Shown piece after piece: positions 1 to 60,780 of a DNA stretch of 64,000 nt. The stretch spans positions 58,121,626 to 58,185,625 of the forward strand of contig CM056379.1 of assembly GCA_029718625.1 (NCBI GenBank). The letters run 5' to 3'. The notes under the pieces are model-generated. The model did no database searches, was not told the origin of the DNA, and was given only the letters and a program-made list of their open reading frames with translations. How positions within the stretch are numbered: the stretch's first letter is position 1; every line of letters starts with the position of its first letter. A program made the position numbers and the translations under genes. This DNA is from Synaphobranchus kaupii (taxonomy: Eukaryota > Chordata > Actinopteri > Anguilliformes > Synaphobranchidae).

Positions 1-155
1 ACAGAAGCGCCATGCCACCCAAAGATAAAACTCCGACAATGCTCGAGACAGCTGAGGGCATCCCGAAAAGTCCTGTCACACAAGGCATGAGATAACAAGA
101 CATGATCACAGGAGGGCGCTGAAGCTCACAATTGCTTCAGCAACAAACACACTCA

Positions 156-327
156 GGGCCTGATTCACTAAGGCCTTTAGCGGGTGAGTTTGCACATGCA
201 AAACTAATAACAAAACCAATGATTGGTGCAAAACAAATACCATGACCAATCATTCATTTGTCATGTTATTGGTTTCACGTGTGCTAAAAGGTTTTGCACA
301 CGCTAAAGGTCTTAGTAAATCAGGCCC
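156..327. mobile_element. Harbinger-like MITE
   Basis: A 172-bp non-coding element with terminal inverted repeats: left GGGCCTGATTCACTAAGG, right the near-complement (CTTAGTAAATCAGGCCC). The interior is symmetric around repeated AACCAAT/ATTGGT words. GGGCCTGATTTACTAA-type ends are common on fish PIF/Harbinger-like MITEs. No clear 3-bp target duplication remains. Confidence 0.6.
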
Positions 328-1666
328 CCAATCTTTCTATGCAGTCATATAGGCTAGTACGAACGTTTTTAATAACTAGAGTGAGATATGACCATAACAC
401 CGGCAGTTTATGCAGTGTTTAGGCAGAAACCATTGAAGAGCCGATTTAATCCATGCAATGTTAGTGTATTGGTAGGCTATATACAGTGCCCTCCACTATT
501 ATTGGCACCCCTGGTAAAAATGAGTAAAAAGGGTTATAAAAAATGCACCGTTTGGTGAATTAGCTTAATCTCACACTGAAAAAATTAGAAAGATCCAACC
601 TTTAATTGAAGTAAATTTATTATGAGAAAAAAAAATCCCTCAAGAAATAATTAATTTTAACAAAACCACGTGTGCCACAATTATTGGCACCCCTGCATTT
701 ATATATAGAACTAGATTAACAATTCCTAAAGAAATTGTAGGTGTGGTTGCTTCACAAATATCAATGGCTGGAAATGGCACAGAAAGATGGTAATGGTATA
801 GTGTGAGGTGGAATATAAAAGGTGGAAATGGTATGAACTGTTAATGCGGTATAAAGGGATCTAGTGAAGGTGAAAGTGTTAAAATATGGTGATGTAGCCT
901 ATTTTGTGGTAAGTAGTCTAAAGAACCTGGAAGTGATACAAAGAAGTAATGTATTGTGATAAAAGCACAAAAAGGTAATGTCAAATCATCTGGGATAGTA
1001 CTGTTGGGTCATAACAGTGTTGTAGAGCAAGGCACTGTGAATGCCCAATTTACTGCGTCCTGTGTACTAGCATATTGCTTACTGTAGTCTACACTGCAGT
1101 GACATGCAGTATGCAAAATATCCTCCATATAAACCTGGACATAAGTAGCCTAGGCTATATCAGTTTCCTTTACACACTTTGGCTACATCATCTGGGGATA
1201 TTGAGAACACTCAATTTGGCTAGCCTAAATTAACAGCTTTTCAAAAAAAAGTATACTCAACTGGCATACACAAATAGTAGTGTGTGCTGATTCGGACTAT
1301 TCGGACACAGTTGTAGTTGTGTTTGTAGAAAAATATGGGTTCATACAATTTTTGCCTAGGTTTTAACCAAATGCTCATCTACTGATTTCTCCACTTTATT
1401 AAACAAATCTGATTCCGATTACAGATCTCACCATTTTGTGAAGTCCAAACCACATGTCCTGTGCTGAATTCAGCATTCTATTCAGCCTACCTAGCATGCA
1501 GCTATCTAAAGCAATAATTAAACATAGGCTATCGTTTGCTAATAGTAACTTAGTTTAACGTTGTTGACTCGCATAAACTTGAGATTATAACCCAATCACG
1601 TGTAGCGGATAGTTTATTTGCTGTAGCTATAATCGATTGCGTTTTGCTAACGTAGTCTACTGGCTA

Positions 1667-1765
1667 GTGATGGGCATTCCGGCTCTTTTCAGTGAGTCAG
1701 ATCATTTGGCTCAGCTCACCAATAAGAGCCGGCTCTTTCGGCTCCCAAACGGCTCTTCATTCAGT
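1667..1765. mobile_element. hAT-type terminal fragment
   Basis: TAGTGATGGGCATTCCGGCT followed by repeated GAGCCGGCTC, TTTCGGCTCCC and AACGGCTC words. This is the pattern at the ends of a widespread fish hAT family. Only one end is seen and no transposase is present. Confidence 0.4.
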
Positions 1766-2576
1766 AGCATTTCCGGTTTTTCAAAATCGGCCAAAGTTAG
1801 CGATATTTTGACCTATGATTGGTGTTTGTGCACCATTAATAATAATTAATAATAGCTAGAGGCTAGCCTATATCGGAACAAACATTTTTGTTGTGTGTAG
1901 AAACGGTACATTTTATGCATGTTATTGTCTGACTGTGGCAAGATGGTTGTAAACAGGTTTGGGCTATTTAATCATGATGCAGTGCAACTTGAGAGGTTGA
2001 TGTATGCACAAGCGGCGACTCTGCAGCAATCCTGCAGTGGAATTTGTTTACAATTTCAGAGAAATATGAATAGGCTACTATAATTGGGACATTGATGACT
2101 AGGCTAGCACCGTAGATAAGGCCAATAACCTGCGTGTTCGTGGCAAATGATGCAGTATTTGTTGTAGTTATAGTTCAATGTCAATGATTATTATTTTTGA
2201 AAGCTAAAGTGAGTATGATCATTTCAGTTGCAGACGGAAGAAGGCTACGTCGTTAGCTATGGAATTTCTCGTCGGCATTTTTCCAAGATTGTTGACAGTG
2301 ATTCAAAATCATTCTCACCGTGAGCTAGCCTACTGCACGTGCCCATTGACCCCCATTAATTTTTTGGCGATAAAATGTCAAATATCTCAAAAAGTGTTTA
2401 TGCTATGAAGGTAAAAAGTAATAGCAACCTGGAGGGGGTATAAAGGTATAATATGAGGTATGAATGGTGTCGATGGTGTGAACGGTGTAGGAGGAGATAG
2501 GTTTTGAAAAATCGGCGGAAGAATAATAACGGTCAGTCTGAGTGATAACAGTAGGTGTGGTGTTTCAACCACACCT

Positions 2577-3289
2577 AATAAAGTAATCATTTTTAATATT
2601 TGGTCGCATATCCTTTGCATGCCATGACTTCCTGATGTCTGTGACCCAACAACATCAAAAAACTCTTGATATCGTATTTTCTGGTACTCTTACAAGCGAA
2701 ACTATAACGTCTCTGCATTTGAATGGATCTCTATGGGAATTAGGGGGTGGGACTAGATTTAGCTGCAAATTATGCTGGAACCGTATGGAATACATGGTTG
2801 GTAAAATGGCTTAAGTCATCAAGGGTCTGAGGTATCAAACGAGCCTCAAACCATCACTCTGCTACCAGATATGCAGTAGATATGGATGGAACACTTTAAG
2901 GGTTGTTTCTCCTGACAAATTTTCCTATTGAACTCTATGGAAAAATAAGCCAGGAGAAGAAAGCCTTCAAGTTATCCATCCATATCTACTGTATTTCTGG
3001 CAGCAGAGTGATGGTTTAAGGCTTGTTTGATACGTCAGACCCTTGAAGACTTAGAGCCATTTACTCAACCATGTGTTCCATACTGTTCCAGTGTAATTTA
3101 GAGCTAAATCTAGTCCCACTCCCCAATTCCCATAGTGATCCATTTAAATGCAGAGACGTTATAGTATCGCTTGTAAGAGTACCAGAAAATAAGATATCAA
3201 GAGTCTTTTGATGTTGTTGGGTCACAGACATCAGGAAGTCATGGCATGCAAAGGATATGCGACCAAATATTAAAAATGATTACTTTATT
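2577..3289. repeat. Fold-back repeat, copy A
   Basis: Two arms of about 310 bp (2577-2890 and 2975-3289) are inverted copies around a short centre. Shared words include ACCCAACAACATCAAAA and ATGCATGCCATGACTTCC-like sequence. Other copies lie at 11932-17203 (interrupted) and 62938-63300 (one arm). There is no coding capacity. Arms this long give a strong hairpin if transcribed. Confidence 0.75.
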
Positions 3290-3530
3290 CTATATATAAA
3301 TGCAGGGGTGCCAATAATTGTAGCACACATGGTTTTGTTAAAAATAATTCTTTCTTGATGAGGGATTTCTTTTTCTCATAATAAATTTACTTCAATTAAA
3401 GGTTGGATTTTTATAATTTTTTTCAGTGTGAGATTAAGCTAATTCACCAAACAGTTAATTTTTTAGAACCCTTTTAACTCACCTTTACCAGGGGTGCCAA
3501 TAATAGTGGAGGCCTGGAGGGCACTGCACA

Positions 3531-6299
3531 TCATAGTTGTTAGTTGTAGTCTACTGTGGTGCAGAGCTTCCCAAACTCAATAATATTCCGGTGTATTCTG
3601 GATTTAATTAGCCTACAGCCAGACTCTTGAGGTTGAGGTTGTTGAAAACATTTCTATGTTCTTCCACATTTCTCTTTAGCCCATTACTATTATTATTATT
3701 ATTATCAAAGATATTTTGCACGTAGCCTTTGCTTTGTCGCCCACAAATAGTTTAAGTGAACAGGTGTCCACATTTTCAGCATTTAGGACCCCATGGATTT
3801 CACCTGTCACACTTTCAAATAATTGTTCCCTAAATAATTATTTGCCATATAGAAGTACAGAAAATAATAGAAAATTGAGCCAGTAAGTTCTGACTGAAAA
3901 GAAGAATTGGGGTGTGAACATAGGACATTCATTTTCCGTGGCATGCATAGATTATCATTATTATTATTATTAAAAGATATGCCATCCGCCAAGTTAGGGC
4001 TTTGCGGGGCATGTCACATATACAGTACCTAGAGTTTGGCACTTTTCAGGTAGCCATAATTAACATCGCCTGACAGGACCAGGACTGAGGTAGGGAAGCC
4101 TTGCTGTGGTGTGTCTAGAGAATTACCGTTATTTTCTCAATTCTAACGTGATATTGCACCAACACAAGACGTGTAAACAACGTTCTGTAACATAGGCTAA
4201 AATTACTAGCTACGTCTTAACTTAGTGTTCATTTAATCAGCCGAGTTAATTTAGCATAACGTTGACGCAATACTCTCATCTTGCCAGCACTCTCAGCAAT
4301 CGTTATTTGCGTCTATCTGGCTAATATTAATTTTAGTATGCCTAAGTGTGGATTGTGCTAGCTAGTGAGTGTAATTTCACATTACTTTCATTTCAACACA
4401 GTACAATTTAAGTAGCTAACGTTAGGCTCGTTAACCATACATAGCTAACGTTAGCGAAGTATATGACGTACCGTAATTATGTCCAAACACAATTAAGATG
4501 ATAACCAGTAACGTTAACGTAAAACATAACGTTACAGTAACGTTATGGGTCGGTTTTATGCGATGTTGTACTGTTACCATTGCAGCGAAGTTGAACGAAC
4601 CAGATATCGAACTATATTTCCCCCCCAGGGTATTACTGGAAAAGTATTTACTTCCCCTTGTTGCCAACGACTGGAAAAAGTTTCTTAGCGTAATGCTAAT
4701 GTTTAGTTAGTTAATGTTAGCTAGTTAGCCACGAATAAAAAAATAGGGCATAACTTAGCTAAATTTATAACGGCATTATAACAGCCTGTAGATCGTGGCG
4801 TAAAATGTCGTTTACTTCGCAAAATCCAGTGATGTTATTTGTAGATCCACTTGATAGTTTCATCGTTCGCTATAGCTAGCTAGCTAACATCAGATGTTAT
4901 TTATCAATAAGCAGAGGTAGCTATACTTCCTTAGCTAGCCAACGTTGACAGATTTCTAGCACAACTGAACTTTGACCGTATCAAATTACGATGATGTCAC
5001 TAATGTTACCGTCAAAACCCACAGAATGCAAAACCCCGACTTCACATTCTTGTAACGTACCAACTTCAAAGATAAAAGTAGGTTTACTAGCTAACGTTAG
5101 CTAGATGTAAATGAGAGTGAAGTTACTGGATCGTTCAATCTATGAAAATCCAATGCAGGCAAATTCTGGCACTATTCACCTGCAGTTCACATTCATTATA
5201 CGCAGATGGTAACGACCACAGCATTTCTATTGCTATTTCTAGGCTATATCTGTTATTTTGTCAAATCTTTTAATTAAATCTCGTTGAAATACATTTTAAA
5301 CAGTTATACTTGATTAATGTTTTGCTGCAGCCAACCATGGCTATTAAAATAAACAGATTTTGCTTTTTCTTACCATCCCTCTTAGCCAGTATAGCCTAGT
5401 ATTTTCTTATTTAACATCTATTTATTTAATAACCTTCCGACACACTTACAATGCCCCATTTACAGGACCAGTTTCCGTGCACGTTGTTTTTACTGTTCTG
5501 TGAAAACCGCGTGCATCTCGTGCTCTAATAATTTTGTTTCTTGTATGTAAAATAACCAGAAAATGAAAACATGACAACATATTTCTGCCAGAGGATGGCA
5601 GTAGTGAGCTTCCCAGACGCTCCCAGCGCCTACCAAGCAAACAGAGAAGATGAATGTCTTGTTTTTCCCCTTTTTGGCTTGGGCAAACCCCCAAAGGAAA
5701 TGAAAACCTTAGGAGTCTAATTCTAGGCAGCTTTCACCCCCAAACTCAATAACAACAACAAAGCCGCTCTTCAAGAGGGATGCATCTCACAGTGAGGGAG
5801 TCTTTCTGCTTATTTTCTTTTTCTGCCATCTCTACTGGAGATTTACCTTTTTTTGCCCTTTGATCTCCCTTGAACAGATACATGATAAACAGTAATAATG
5901 AAAAAATATTGAGCCTGCTACAATAGGAGCTTAAACATTATTCTAAATTCACACGGTAATGTTAAAAGGAGGCAATTTTGGTTAGTGTGGTCAACTGTAT
6001 AAAAAGGTACGCAAAAATATTGCCATCCACTGAGGCAGATGAGCCACAATTGTGGCAGTGTTTTTACTATCAGTGTCACTCTAAAAAACGGAACAGGAAA
6101 CTTGTTTTGTTACCTTGAACAAACACGGAGTGCCATTTTCAGATATCTTTTAACTGCATAACATCCAACTGGTCTGTACAACGTGAATATTCAGCACTGT
6201 AAATATTTTTCATAGCAATTGAACCAACACTGCAATTGACCCTGACCAACATTTAATTTAAAGTATAATCTCCTTTTTTATGTTAAAATTATTTATAAA
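3531..6299. other. 3' flank with no supported gene
   Basis: AT-rich DNA with many ACGTTAGCTAGC-like words common in fish noncoding DNA. A partial copy of the GATGGCAGGTATGCCATCC repeat lies around 3975-4065. ORFs here are short, lack family signatures and overlap on both strands. I see no exon with credible splice sites. Confidence 0.6.
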
Positions 6300-8381
6300 A
6301 CTTTATTTCCAATTGTTTCCTCTCAACTTACATCCAGGTACTAAAACCAAACACAAATGAAGAACAAACATGAGACAGACTACACTCCATCAACAAGATC
6401 TTCGAGATTACACATAGGCTATGTGAAACAAGAGAACGATCAGAATTTAAAATAACAATAAAAGTAAAAATTAAAATAAAATACATTTCTTAACTTCTCA
6501 TGTGTCACTTGACCCTCTTTCAATCAGCAAAAAACCTTTACACGAAAGAGAGAAAAAAAAAAAAAACTTTAGAAACCATGATGTCTGTCAAACAAACAAA
6601 AGCACCAAATCTTTATTCTGCTGATTCCACATTGACTATCCAGCTGTTTTCATTTCTTTTGATGGAAATCCAAGGTTGCATTGTCATTTCCCCCTCATAT
6701 TTGTTGTCATGCAATAGATTTACATTTTATTAAAATAGCATTATCGTAAAGAAAATAACTTCATATACATATTTTTTTTCTCTTCTGTTTTTCATTTGAT
6801 ACATCCACCTGTCACAGTTATCCTTTCCTGAGACTTTATGGCTTTTACGTGATTGTGATAAACAGCAAGGGGGGAGGGTAATTTGGGAGGGTGACTCACT
6901 GAAATGTGCAATTGTCTTTGACTATAAGAGGCAGGTGTTTTTTTTACACTTCATGCTGTAGTCAGGGCAACAAAGGGTTCCAGCTGCACGTGCTCAGTAT
7001 GACTTGACACAGAGATAAGTCCCAAGTCTAAACACAGACCATAATTGCAAAACATTGATATCACCATCACTTCAAAGAAAAAGAAATTTAAAAAAAAAAT
7101 AATAAAAAAAAACACAGGTCAGCAAGATAAGAAATGTTTGAAAATGTAGTCACTGTTTTGGACACTGTAAACACTGATGGATGGTAAAACGTTTGGCTAA
7201 TGTAGTCAAGTGACATCTTTGCATTATTGAAAGCCCAGGCAGCCATATAAAGGATAAAGATATTGTACAGTATGCGAGACAGGGAGGCGTTACTCCGCTG
7301 CTTTCACGTCTCGTACTCCTTGTTTACTTTACTTGAATCTGCTTACCACACACACAGCTGTGTAAGAGATTCGCTGGAGCTGGATGTGTGCATCGGTATG
7401 GTCGTGTGTACACAGCACAGTGGGGCCGCTGGGTCCGTCACGGGCCTTCACTTGCATGTTCAACAACCACTCTAACACAACGCGCCTCTAGTAACATTGA
7501 AGATCGAAGAGGGGCACAAACACGGCGAAGGATACAAAGTGGCAAGGGCCGGGGATACAGAGGAACACTTAACCTTAGGCACGGTTAAGTAAGTGCTTTC
7601 TTTTAGTGTACTACTGGGATAAGACGGGAAGCGCTGGGGGGGTGGGTCTTGCACCAGCGCTCAGGTTGGCCTGTGGCCTCCTACTCACCGAAGGGGCCAC
7701 ACCCCAGTCACAAGACTGTCTCCACAGCAGGCATGGGCACCTTGGAACTAATACAGGACTTTTATTTTAAACATAAAACTCGCCGCCAAATACCAAGCAC
7801 TTGGAAATATATGTAAAAACAAAAGAAAAAAAAGAAAAAGAAACAGCCTCAATTACATCACGTCATCATAACAACAATAATGATGTCATCTATAACAGGC
7901 AGTGTAATCTAATTTTGATACAGCTTCTGAGAACCAATAATTTAAAAATGTTGACCCAGATTTTTTTTTGCTTTTGTATAGTATTTTCTTTGTTGTTGTT
8001 TTCCTTATCCCAATGTGTGCTTTTGAGCATAATAATAATAATAATAGTTATTATTATTTAAAATAAAGGTTTAAAATTTGACCTGGGAAATATGGTTAAT
8101 GTTATTTTAGCAGTGTATTTCAATAAATATTTTTTTTCCTGTTGTTATTTCTAACAGGTACAGAGGGGACAGAATAAAAAAAAGTCATATTGCCACTTGA
8201 TGAACATGCTATAAGAGAAACCAACAACAAAAAATACTTTGATTAACAACCATTATTAACATTTCACATTGTGGTTATTTAAAATAAACAGAAATAAAAA
8301 CAACAATGGAATCAAAACATCATAAAATTAAAGGGTGCTTTCTTTTGGTGCGGTCAGGGGTCAGGGGTCAGAGGTCAAGGG
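6300..8381 (-). other. stat5: Probable stat5 3' UTR
   Basis: About 2 kb downstream of the stop with no coherent ORF, no recognisable transposon, and several AT-rich and mixed-GC blocks, as in a long 3' UTR. Minus-strand AATAAA hexamers occur at 7766-7761, 6617-6612 and 6307-6302; which one is used cannot be told. Poly(T)/poly(A) runs (about 7090-7115, 6550-6566) and an AAT-type repeat (8029-8058) interrupt it. The length is inferred by analogy with other STAT5 mRNAs. Confidence 0.45.

Positions 8382-8384
<3 letters not shown>
8351..8384 (+). promoter_or_regulatory. Heptad array at the stat5 stop codon, DR1-like hexamers
   Basis: On the plus strand four 7-mers run without gap at 8357-8384: GGGGTCA, GGGGTCA, GAGGTCA, AGGGTCA, with a partial fifth at 8351-8356. 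AGGTCA-like hexamers spaced by one base are the DR1 layout bound by nuclear receptors such as RXR heterodimers and HNF4. Read as mRNA, the array puts TGA in all three frames from the stat5 stop onward. Binding is not shown by sequence. Confidence 0.4.
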
Positions 8385-55460
<47,076 letters not shown>

Positions 55461-57645
55461 TAGGGCCCTATCTTACACCCGGCGCAAAGCGGCGCTAACC
55501 CAAACGCAAGTGTCTTTGCTATCTTACACCCGGCGCTAGGTTCATTATAACGCCTAACGCTTACGTCCTTTAACTAGCATGTATTCTTGCGCCCATTACA
55601 AGTGAACTGGGCGTGTTGGTCTTAAGATGAGGAGTGGCCAGGATTCTTTTTGGCGTATTGCTATCTTGAGCCAGCAGAAAGCGCTTGCGCTAGAACCACC
55701 ACAAACCTGGTCTAAAGTCATGTCGCAGTTGTTTACATGTTATTTTAACGGCGCATATAAGTGCGTCTACATAGGCGTGTGCACAACGCGCGTACCCTCC
55801 TGTCTGTTACACACAGGGGCGCGCACAAGCATGACGAAAATATCTAGATCACAATGTGAAATATTATTATTGTCTAGGCCAGTGGTCCTCAACCCTGGTC
55901 CTGGGGACCCCCTGTGTATGCTGGTTTTCGTTCCAACCACAATTGCAATACTTGAATTTTAACAAGCTGTTAACTTTTCTTAATTAGGTGTTTCTAATGT
56001 TTAGAGGGATTATTTACATTCTTAAGCCACATTATGTTAGTAATAGCTATGCATGCCATGAAGAATAAAAGTCCAATATTCACATTGTGCTGTATTGTAA
56101 ACAATTAAAAGGAGGTAAAAAATGTTTTAACTGATCAAATTAAAGACTGAGGTGAATCAATTGGCTCATAATTGGTGAAATTGTGGACACATGGCCACTA
56201 AAACTAACCGTTTGGTAAATAATGAAGAATTCAAAGACAAAGCAAATGATAACGAGCCAAACCTGCATTGTGTTAACAAGTTTAAGGAAAAAATTATGAA
56301 GGAACTTAAACTTGTGTTCAATTACCTAATTAGGAGCCTATTCACCTGAGTTCTTACCTCTTCTTTGTAATTGTTTGCAATATAACACAATGAGCATAAT
56401 GAACATGGGATTTTTTTTCTTCAAAGCATGCATAGCTATTGCTAACATAACGTGGCTTAAGAGAGTAAAGAGTTTAAAGTGTTCTCTCTATACAATTAAA
56501 AAACCTAATTAAGAAAAAATAACAGCTTGTTAAAATTCTGGTATTGCAATTGTGGTTGGAACGAAAACCAGCATACACAGGGGGTCCCCAGGACCAGGGT
56601 TGAGGACCACTGGTCTAGGCTATATCAAAAATGCATAATAATAAAAGGTTCCATAGGTCCACATACCTTTCCCTCGGCGAAGGGAAACGATGCCACATTA
56701 CATTGCTCTCAGCCCACTCCATCAACATCCAGGCGATGTGCGATGGTACGGGACAATGGCTATCCATTAAAAAGGAGCTGATAACACCTATATCAAGCCT
56801 AATGCACAAATTGTCATTTACACCTAATGCGTGAATTGTCATTCAATGGAAAACTCGCGCACTGCAATAAACGGACTTTTGAGTTCTGAAAATGCGCTTC
56901 AGACGTCATTACAATACAGCTCTGTTTATCTAGGAATACAGCCTGTAAGTAAATATAATGGTTTGTGACTGAAAAAAGTTCAAAACCTTGTCCAGTGAAT
57001 ATTTCTTTTATTGTTTTTCAAATAGTCTAGGCTACAGCGGATTCGCTGTGCATAGGCTACATAAGGTTTTTTCGATAGCCTATGGTGATAAATGTCATTA
57101 TGTTAACTGAATTGTAACCTTAGCTATTCTTCGTCCTTCATATTTTTTTAATTACAGTGACAAGGTTTCATGCTTATTAAAACCCCGCTGATTTCACCTG
57201 TTATTCCATAACTGAACAAAATATTTTAAAGAGAACTATGCGGCTAATTAGAAACAAAATTTTCAGCACGTTACAAAATTAATTTACAATTAATTTTAAT
57301 GCCATTATCTGCATGTGCACTTTACAAGAGCAGGTTTGTTTCCTCTGCTGTAAATCACACTTTTCACGGTCTTCCTGGGAAACTGGATCGTTTTAAAGCA
57401 TTACGCTACCAGTAAAATAGGTTGGTCGCATTTCCATAAGCAGGACATTATAAAATAAGGGAAAATATGCTAAACCTATAGGTTGCCAACCTGACAGATT
57501 TATTATATTTAGTGTCATCATTAAGGCAAAATAACGTTATTTATGTTATTAATCAAAATTAGAATGCAGGTAGCCTAATGAACTTCTGATGAAGCTTGAA
57601 CATGAGTTCATTGCATAATCAAACGAAAATAACGTTATTTAGAAT
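55461..57645. mobile_element. Harbinger-like element, left part
   Basis: Begins TAGGGCCCTATCTTACACCC with internal repeats of ACACCCGGCGC. Contains an hAT insertion (55880-56612), then a segment shared with 50096-50820, and is cut off at about 57645 by an inverted-repeat element. A minus-strand frame at 56615-56842 reads HIAWMLMEWAESNVMWHRFP; I do not recognise it. Confidence 0.55.
55880..56612. mobile_element. hAT MITE with perfect target duplication
   Basis: 733 bp with long inverted ends (CAGTGGTCCTCAACCCTGGT, about 110 bp per arm, and its complement) flanked by GTCTAGGC at 55872-55879 and 56613-56620. No ORF of interest. A classic non-autonomous hAT. Confidence 0.9.
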
Positions 57646-57647
57646 GT

Positions 57648-60107
57648 AGGAATTACTATATTTCCATCAGTATAGGGGGGTAGATATCTATGGGTCCAAA
57701 ACCCCTATGCAAAACATGTCCTAAAATGAATGAATTTTTCCATTACAAAACAAATACATTTGCTCCTTCTGATGGCTTAAGATAAAAACCATTGATATAA
57801 CATGTTACATTCACCTAAATATGTTGCCTAATCATTCACTCTTGTACCTCAATAAAACATTACTTGTCCCTGTACTCTACAGTATGTATACTTTTGTCCT
57901 GGGATTGCATTTTTCTGTATTTTTTAAATCTTTTAAATTTTCCTATTCATAATGACTCCAAGGAAATTTTTTACCTTAATCTACCACCTATCAGCGCATA
58001 GTAAATTGGAATGAGCATTTGTCATGCCCTAAGAGACAAGTATACGCCATAGCCTATATTACGTATGATAACATGAACATAAAATAGTATTCCACCATCT
58101 GCAAAATGCTGCCAAATGTTCTATCTTCAATGAACATCGGTAGCCTACATCAAAAATACATTTAACGATTGCACTACAGTATGTGAAATGCACTCAAAAT
58201 GCGAAAATAACAATAGGGCTATCAAACATATTGGAAAGACAATGCTTGAGTGGAAACACAAACGTACATATGTAGCCAGCGAGACCAACGGTATTTTAGA
58301 CGCAAAAATACTTACATATCGCAAAAGGGAAACTCCCCTCCATAATGCGTATTCTATAGAGCTTGCGTAATACTAGACAGATAAAACGAAAACTGCCGTT
58401 ACGCTGGGCTGTAGTAAATTGCTCAAAGCACCCAAAAAGAGTTGGCATATACCGTTGTGAAGGTTATAATGTACTCTATTGGATAAAAAAAGCCGACAAT
58501 TAAACCAGAATGAACTGTAATGCATGAGACAGGCTTACAGGGCATGGGGGTATTACGCGGCGACGTTTCAGATAGTGTAATAGCGGTATGAAGTGTTGTA
58601 TATTTCTCAAACCGATTGTACCAGACAATAAATAACAACTGAATTTTGAAAGGAACATCTCGATGTGTAAAACCAATGGTAGGATTGAGATAGTACTTTC
58701 ACAGTTTATTTTGCATTTGAGTGAGCAGGGCTTTTCACAGCTTTTCTGGCATATGATCAGGCTATTGTTGGGTTTATCTCATTGCTATGACGTTATTCTA
58801 ACTTTATATGATGAATAAATATATTTATGAACTCAAACATAGACACTATTGTCCACTATGTCACACATAGGTAGGTATAGACTTGCTACAGGGAAATAGT
58901 GACACTTAGAAACTACGTATTCGGCAGAAATCGTCACGAACCGTCTACCAATAAATTTAAAACACAGGGTTTGTGATTTACAATAATAGTTTGGCTGCAG
59001 TTGCAACGAATGTCTCAGTTGAGCAAAAAGCTTCCGCCGGCATCACCTTCTACGCAAAGGAGTTAAATATATAGACAAGAGAATTTACAAATCACTGCTT
59101 TCTGCTTTTATTTGCATTTTACGTACTGTCCCAACTTTGGAATTCAGGTTTCAGTAAGAGATGTCACAACCGCAACAATGTGGTCACAACCGAAACACCT
59201 GCTGTTTTGTTAAAATTTTCAATAATATGAATAATCAATCAAATATCCAAGATATTGTGCTGGTGAGGGTATATATAATCTCATAAATAAGAATCTATCA
59301 AATTCATGTGATCAAATCTGTCCATTTTATAGAGAACATTTGTACAGAGTTTTCACTAAATTTAATTAATCCTATGTTTTATTTGATTTAAAAATTCAGG
59401 GAAATTGATTCAAATTCAACAGCAGTCAAGATTTATTTCAAAAATGTCATTTTCAAAGGGGTGAATTAAACTTATCAATTGGGTATGTAATTTTATTTCA
59501 AAAGCAGGGTTTACACCATGTTTCGGTTGTGACATATTTAGGAGCAGTCAGTAAATTCATCCTTATTCTGAAAAAATTACATGTGATTGCACTGTACATC
59601 TAGTATATTTATGTATCTCAGATAAAGAGTAACACATATACTATAAAATAATTTTGCAAAAAGAATACAAATTTACACTTTTCTCCAACCCTCAATTTGC
59701 ACAACTTCTGTAGAATGGCCCATATACTTGTCTCTTAGGGCATGACAAATGCTCATTCCAATTTACTGTGCGCTGATATGTGGTAGATTATGGTAAAAAT
59801 TTACTTGGAGTCATTATTTAAAAAAACTACAGAAAAATGCAATCCCAGGACAAAAATATACATACTGTAGAGTACAGGGACAAGTGATGTTTTATTGAGG
59901 TACAAGAGTGAATGATTAGGCAACATATTTAGGTGCATGTAACACTGTGATATCAATGTTTTTTATCTTAAGGCATCAGAAGGAGCAAATGTATATGCGT
60001 TATAATACAATAATGAATCATTTTATTCATTTTATGACATGTTTTGCATAGGGGTTTTGGACCCATAGATATCTACCCCCCTATACTGATGAAAATATGT
60101 AATTCCC
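57648..60107. mobile_element. Element with about 375-bp inverted repeats
   Basis: 57648-58032 and 59712-60107 are inverted copies; outer ends read GGAATTACTATATTTCCATC and, inverted, GGAATTACATATTTTCATC. The 1.7-kb interior has no credible transposase but has an internal inverted pair (TCACAACCGAAACACCTGC near 59185, TTTCGGTTGTGACAT near 59520). The interior is related to 51500-51590. Family unassigned. Confidence 0.7.
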
Positions 60108-60624
60108 ACTTGGAAATTATGCAAAAGTAAGTTTTATGAGCCAAAACTGTTGATTTCGACTCTTTCTTGATTTCTAAATATATCATAATTTTTTATTTAT
60201 TTACAGCAGTGCACAATTTAGCCATTTTGATAGATTTGGAGACACTAATGGACAACAGGGTACACTGCTATATTTTGCATCATAGACCTTTAGTAGTTCT
60301 GCATATCATCCTTAGATTTAGCAAAACTTGTGGACATGGAGTTTATTATCCAGGAAATGTATATATATTACCGATTTCACTTATGTAGCTTTCAACAAAC
60401 TAAAGAAAAACATTAAATTTTTTATTTTTTTCCAAAGTTTCTTTGCATTTGTGGCACTTTATTTTGACTTCAATTATGAAAATAAACAAATCTAAGTTTG
60501 TATTGTAAATGGTACACCTGTCTTGTTTCATTTAAGCCATTTTCCAAGTTTATGTGATGCACCTGGAGTTATAAAGCCTTAAACAGAGCACCCTAAATAG
60601 GTGAAATTTGCCATCTGCGCCAAG

Positions 60625-60780
60625 GGGTTAATGTCACACTGAAAAAATGAGAAAAATCCAACCTTTAATTGAATTCAATTTATTATGAGAAAAAAAAATC
60701 CCTAATCAAGAAATAATATTTTTTAACAAAACCACGTGTGCCACAATTATTGGCACCCCTGCATTTATATATAGAACTAG
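60625..60780. mobile_element. Tc1-type end fragment
   Basis: TCACACTGAAAAAATGAG to GGCACCCCTGCATTTATATA matches the inner part of the ends at 560-710 and 3288-3440. The outermost CAGTGCCCTCCAC is missing. Confidence 0.7.

Larger units (their letters stand above)
486..3527. mobile_element. Composite bounded by Tc1-type inverted ends
   Basis: The left end (486-710) starts CAGTGCCCTCCACTATTATT and the right end (about 3288-3527) is its inverted partner ending GAGGGCACTG. The arms are about 220 bp. No transposase lies between; the interior holds unrelated sequence, an hAT-like fragment at about 1667 and a fold-back repeat at 2577-3289. The left flank is TA but the right flank is CA. It is the same family as the ends at 40090 and 60625-60780. 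It may be a non-autonomous element or two fragments brought together. Confidence 0.55.

Noticed and set aside
12..95. Short ORF MPPKDKTPTMLE at the window start
   Set aside because: Only 27 codons, no recognisable homology and no splice context. A neighbouring exon cannot be claimed.
486..3527. Autonomous Tc1 transposon
   Set aside because: Inverted ends are present but no transposase coding sequence lies between them and the flanks are not both TA.
4431..4710. Overlapping ORFs on both strands as a small gene
   Set aside because: About 75 codons each, no domain, in ACGTTA-rich simple sequence.
55461..55860. CpG-containing stretch as the stat5 promoter
   Set aside because: The CG-rich words are the terminal repeats of a Harbinger-like element, not a CpG island.
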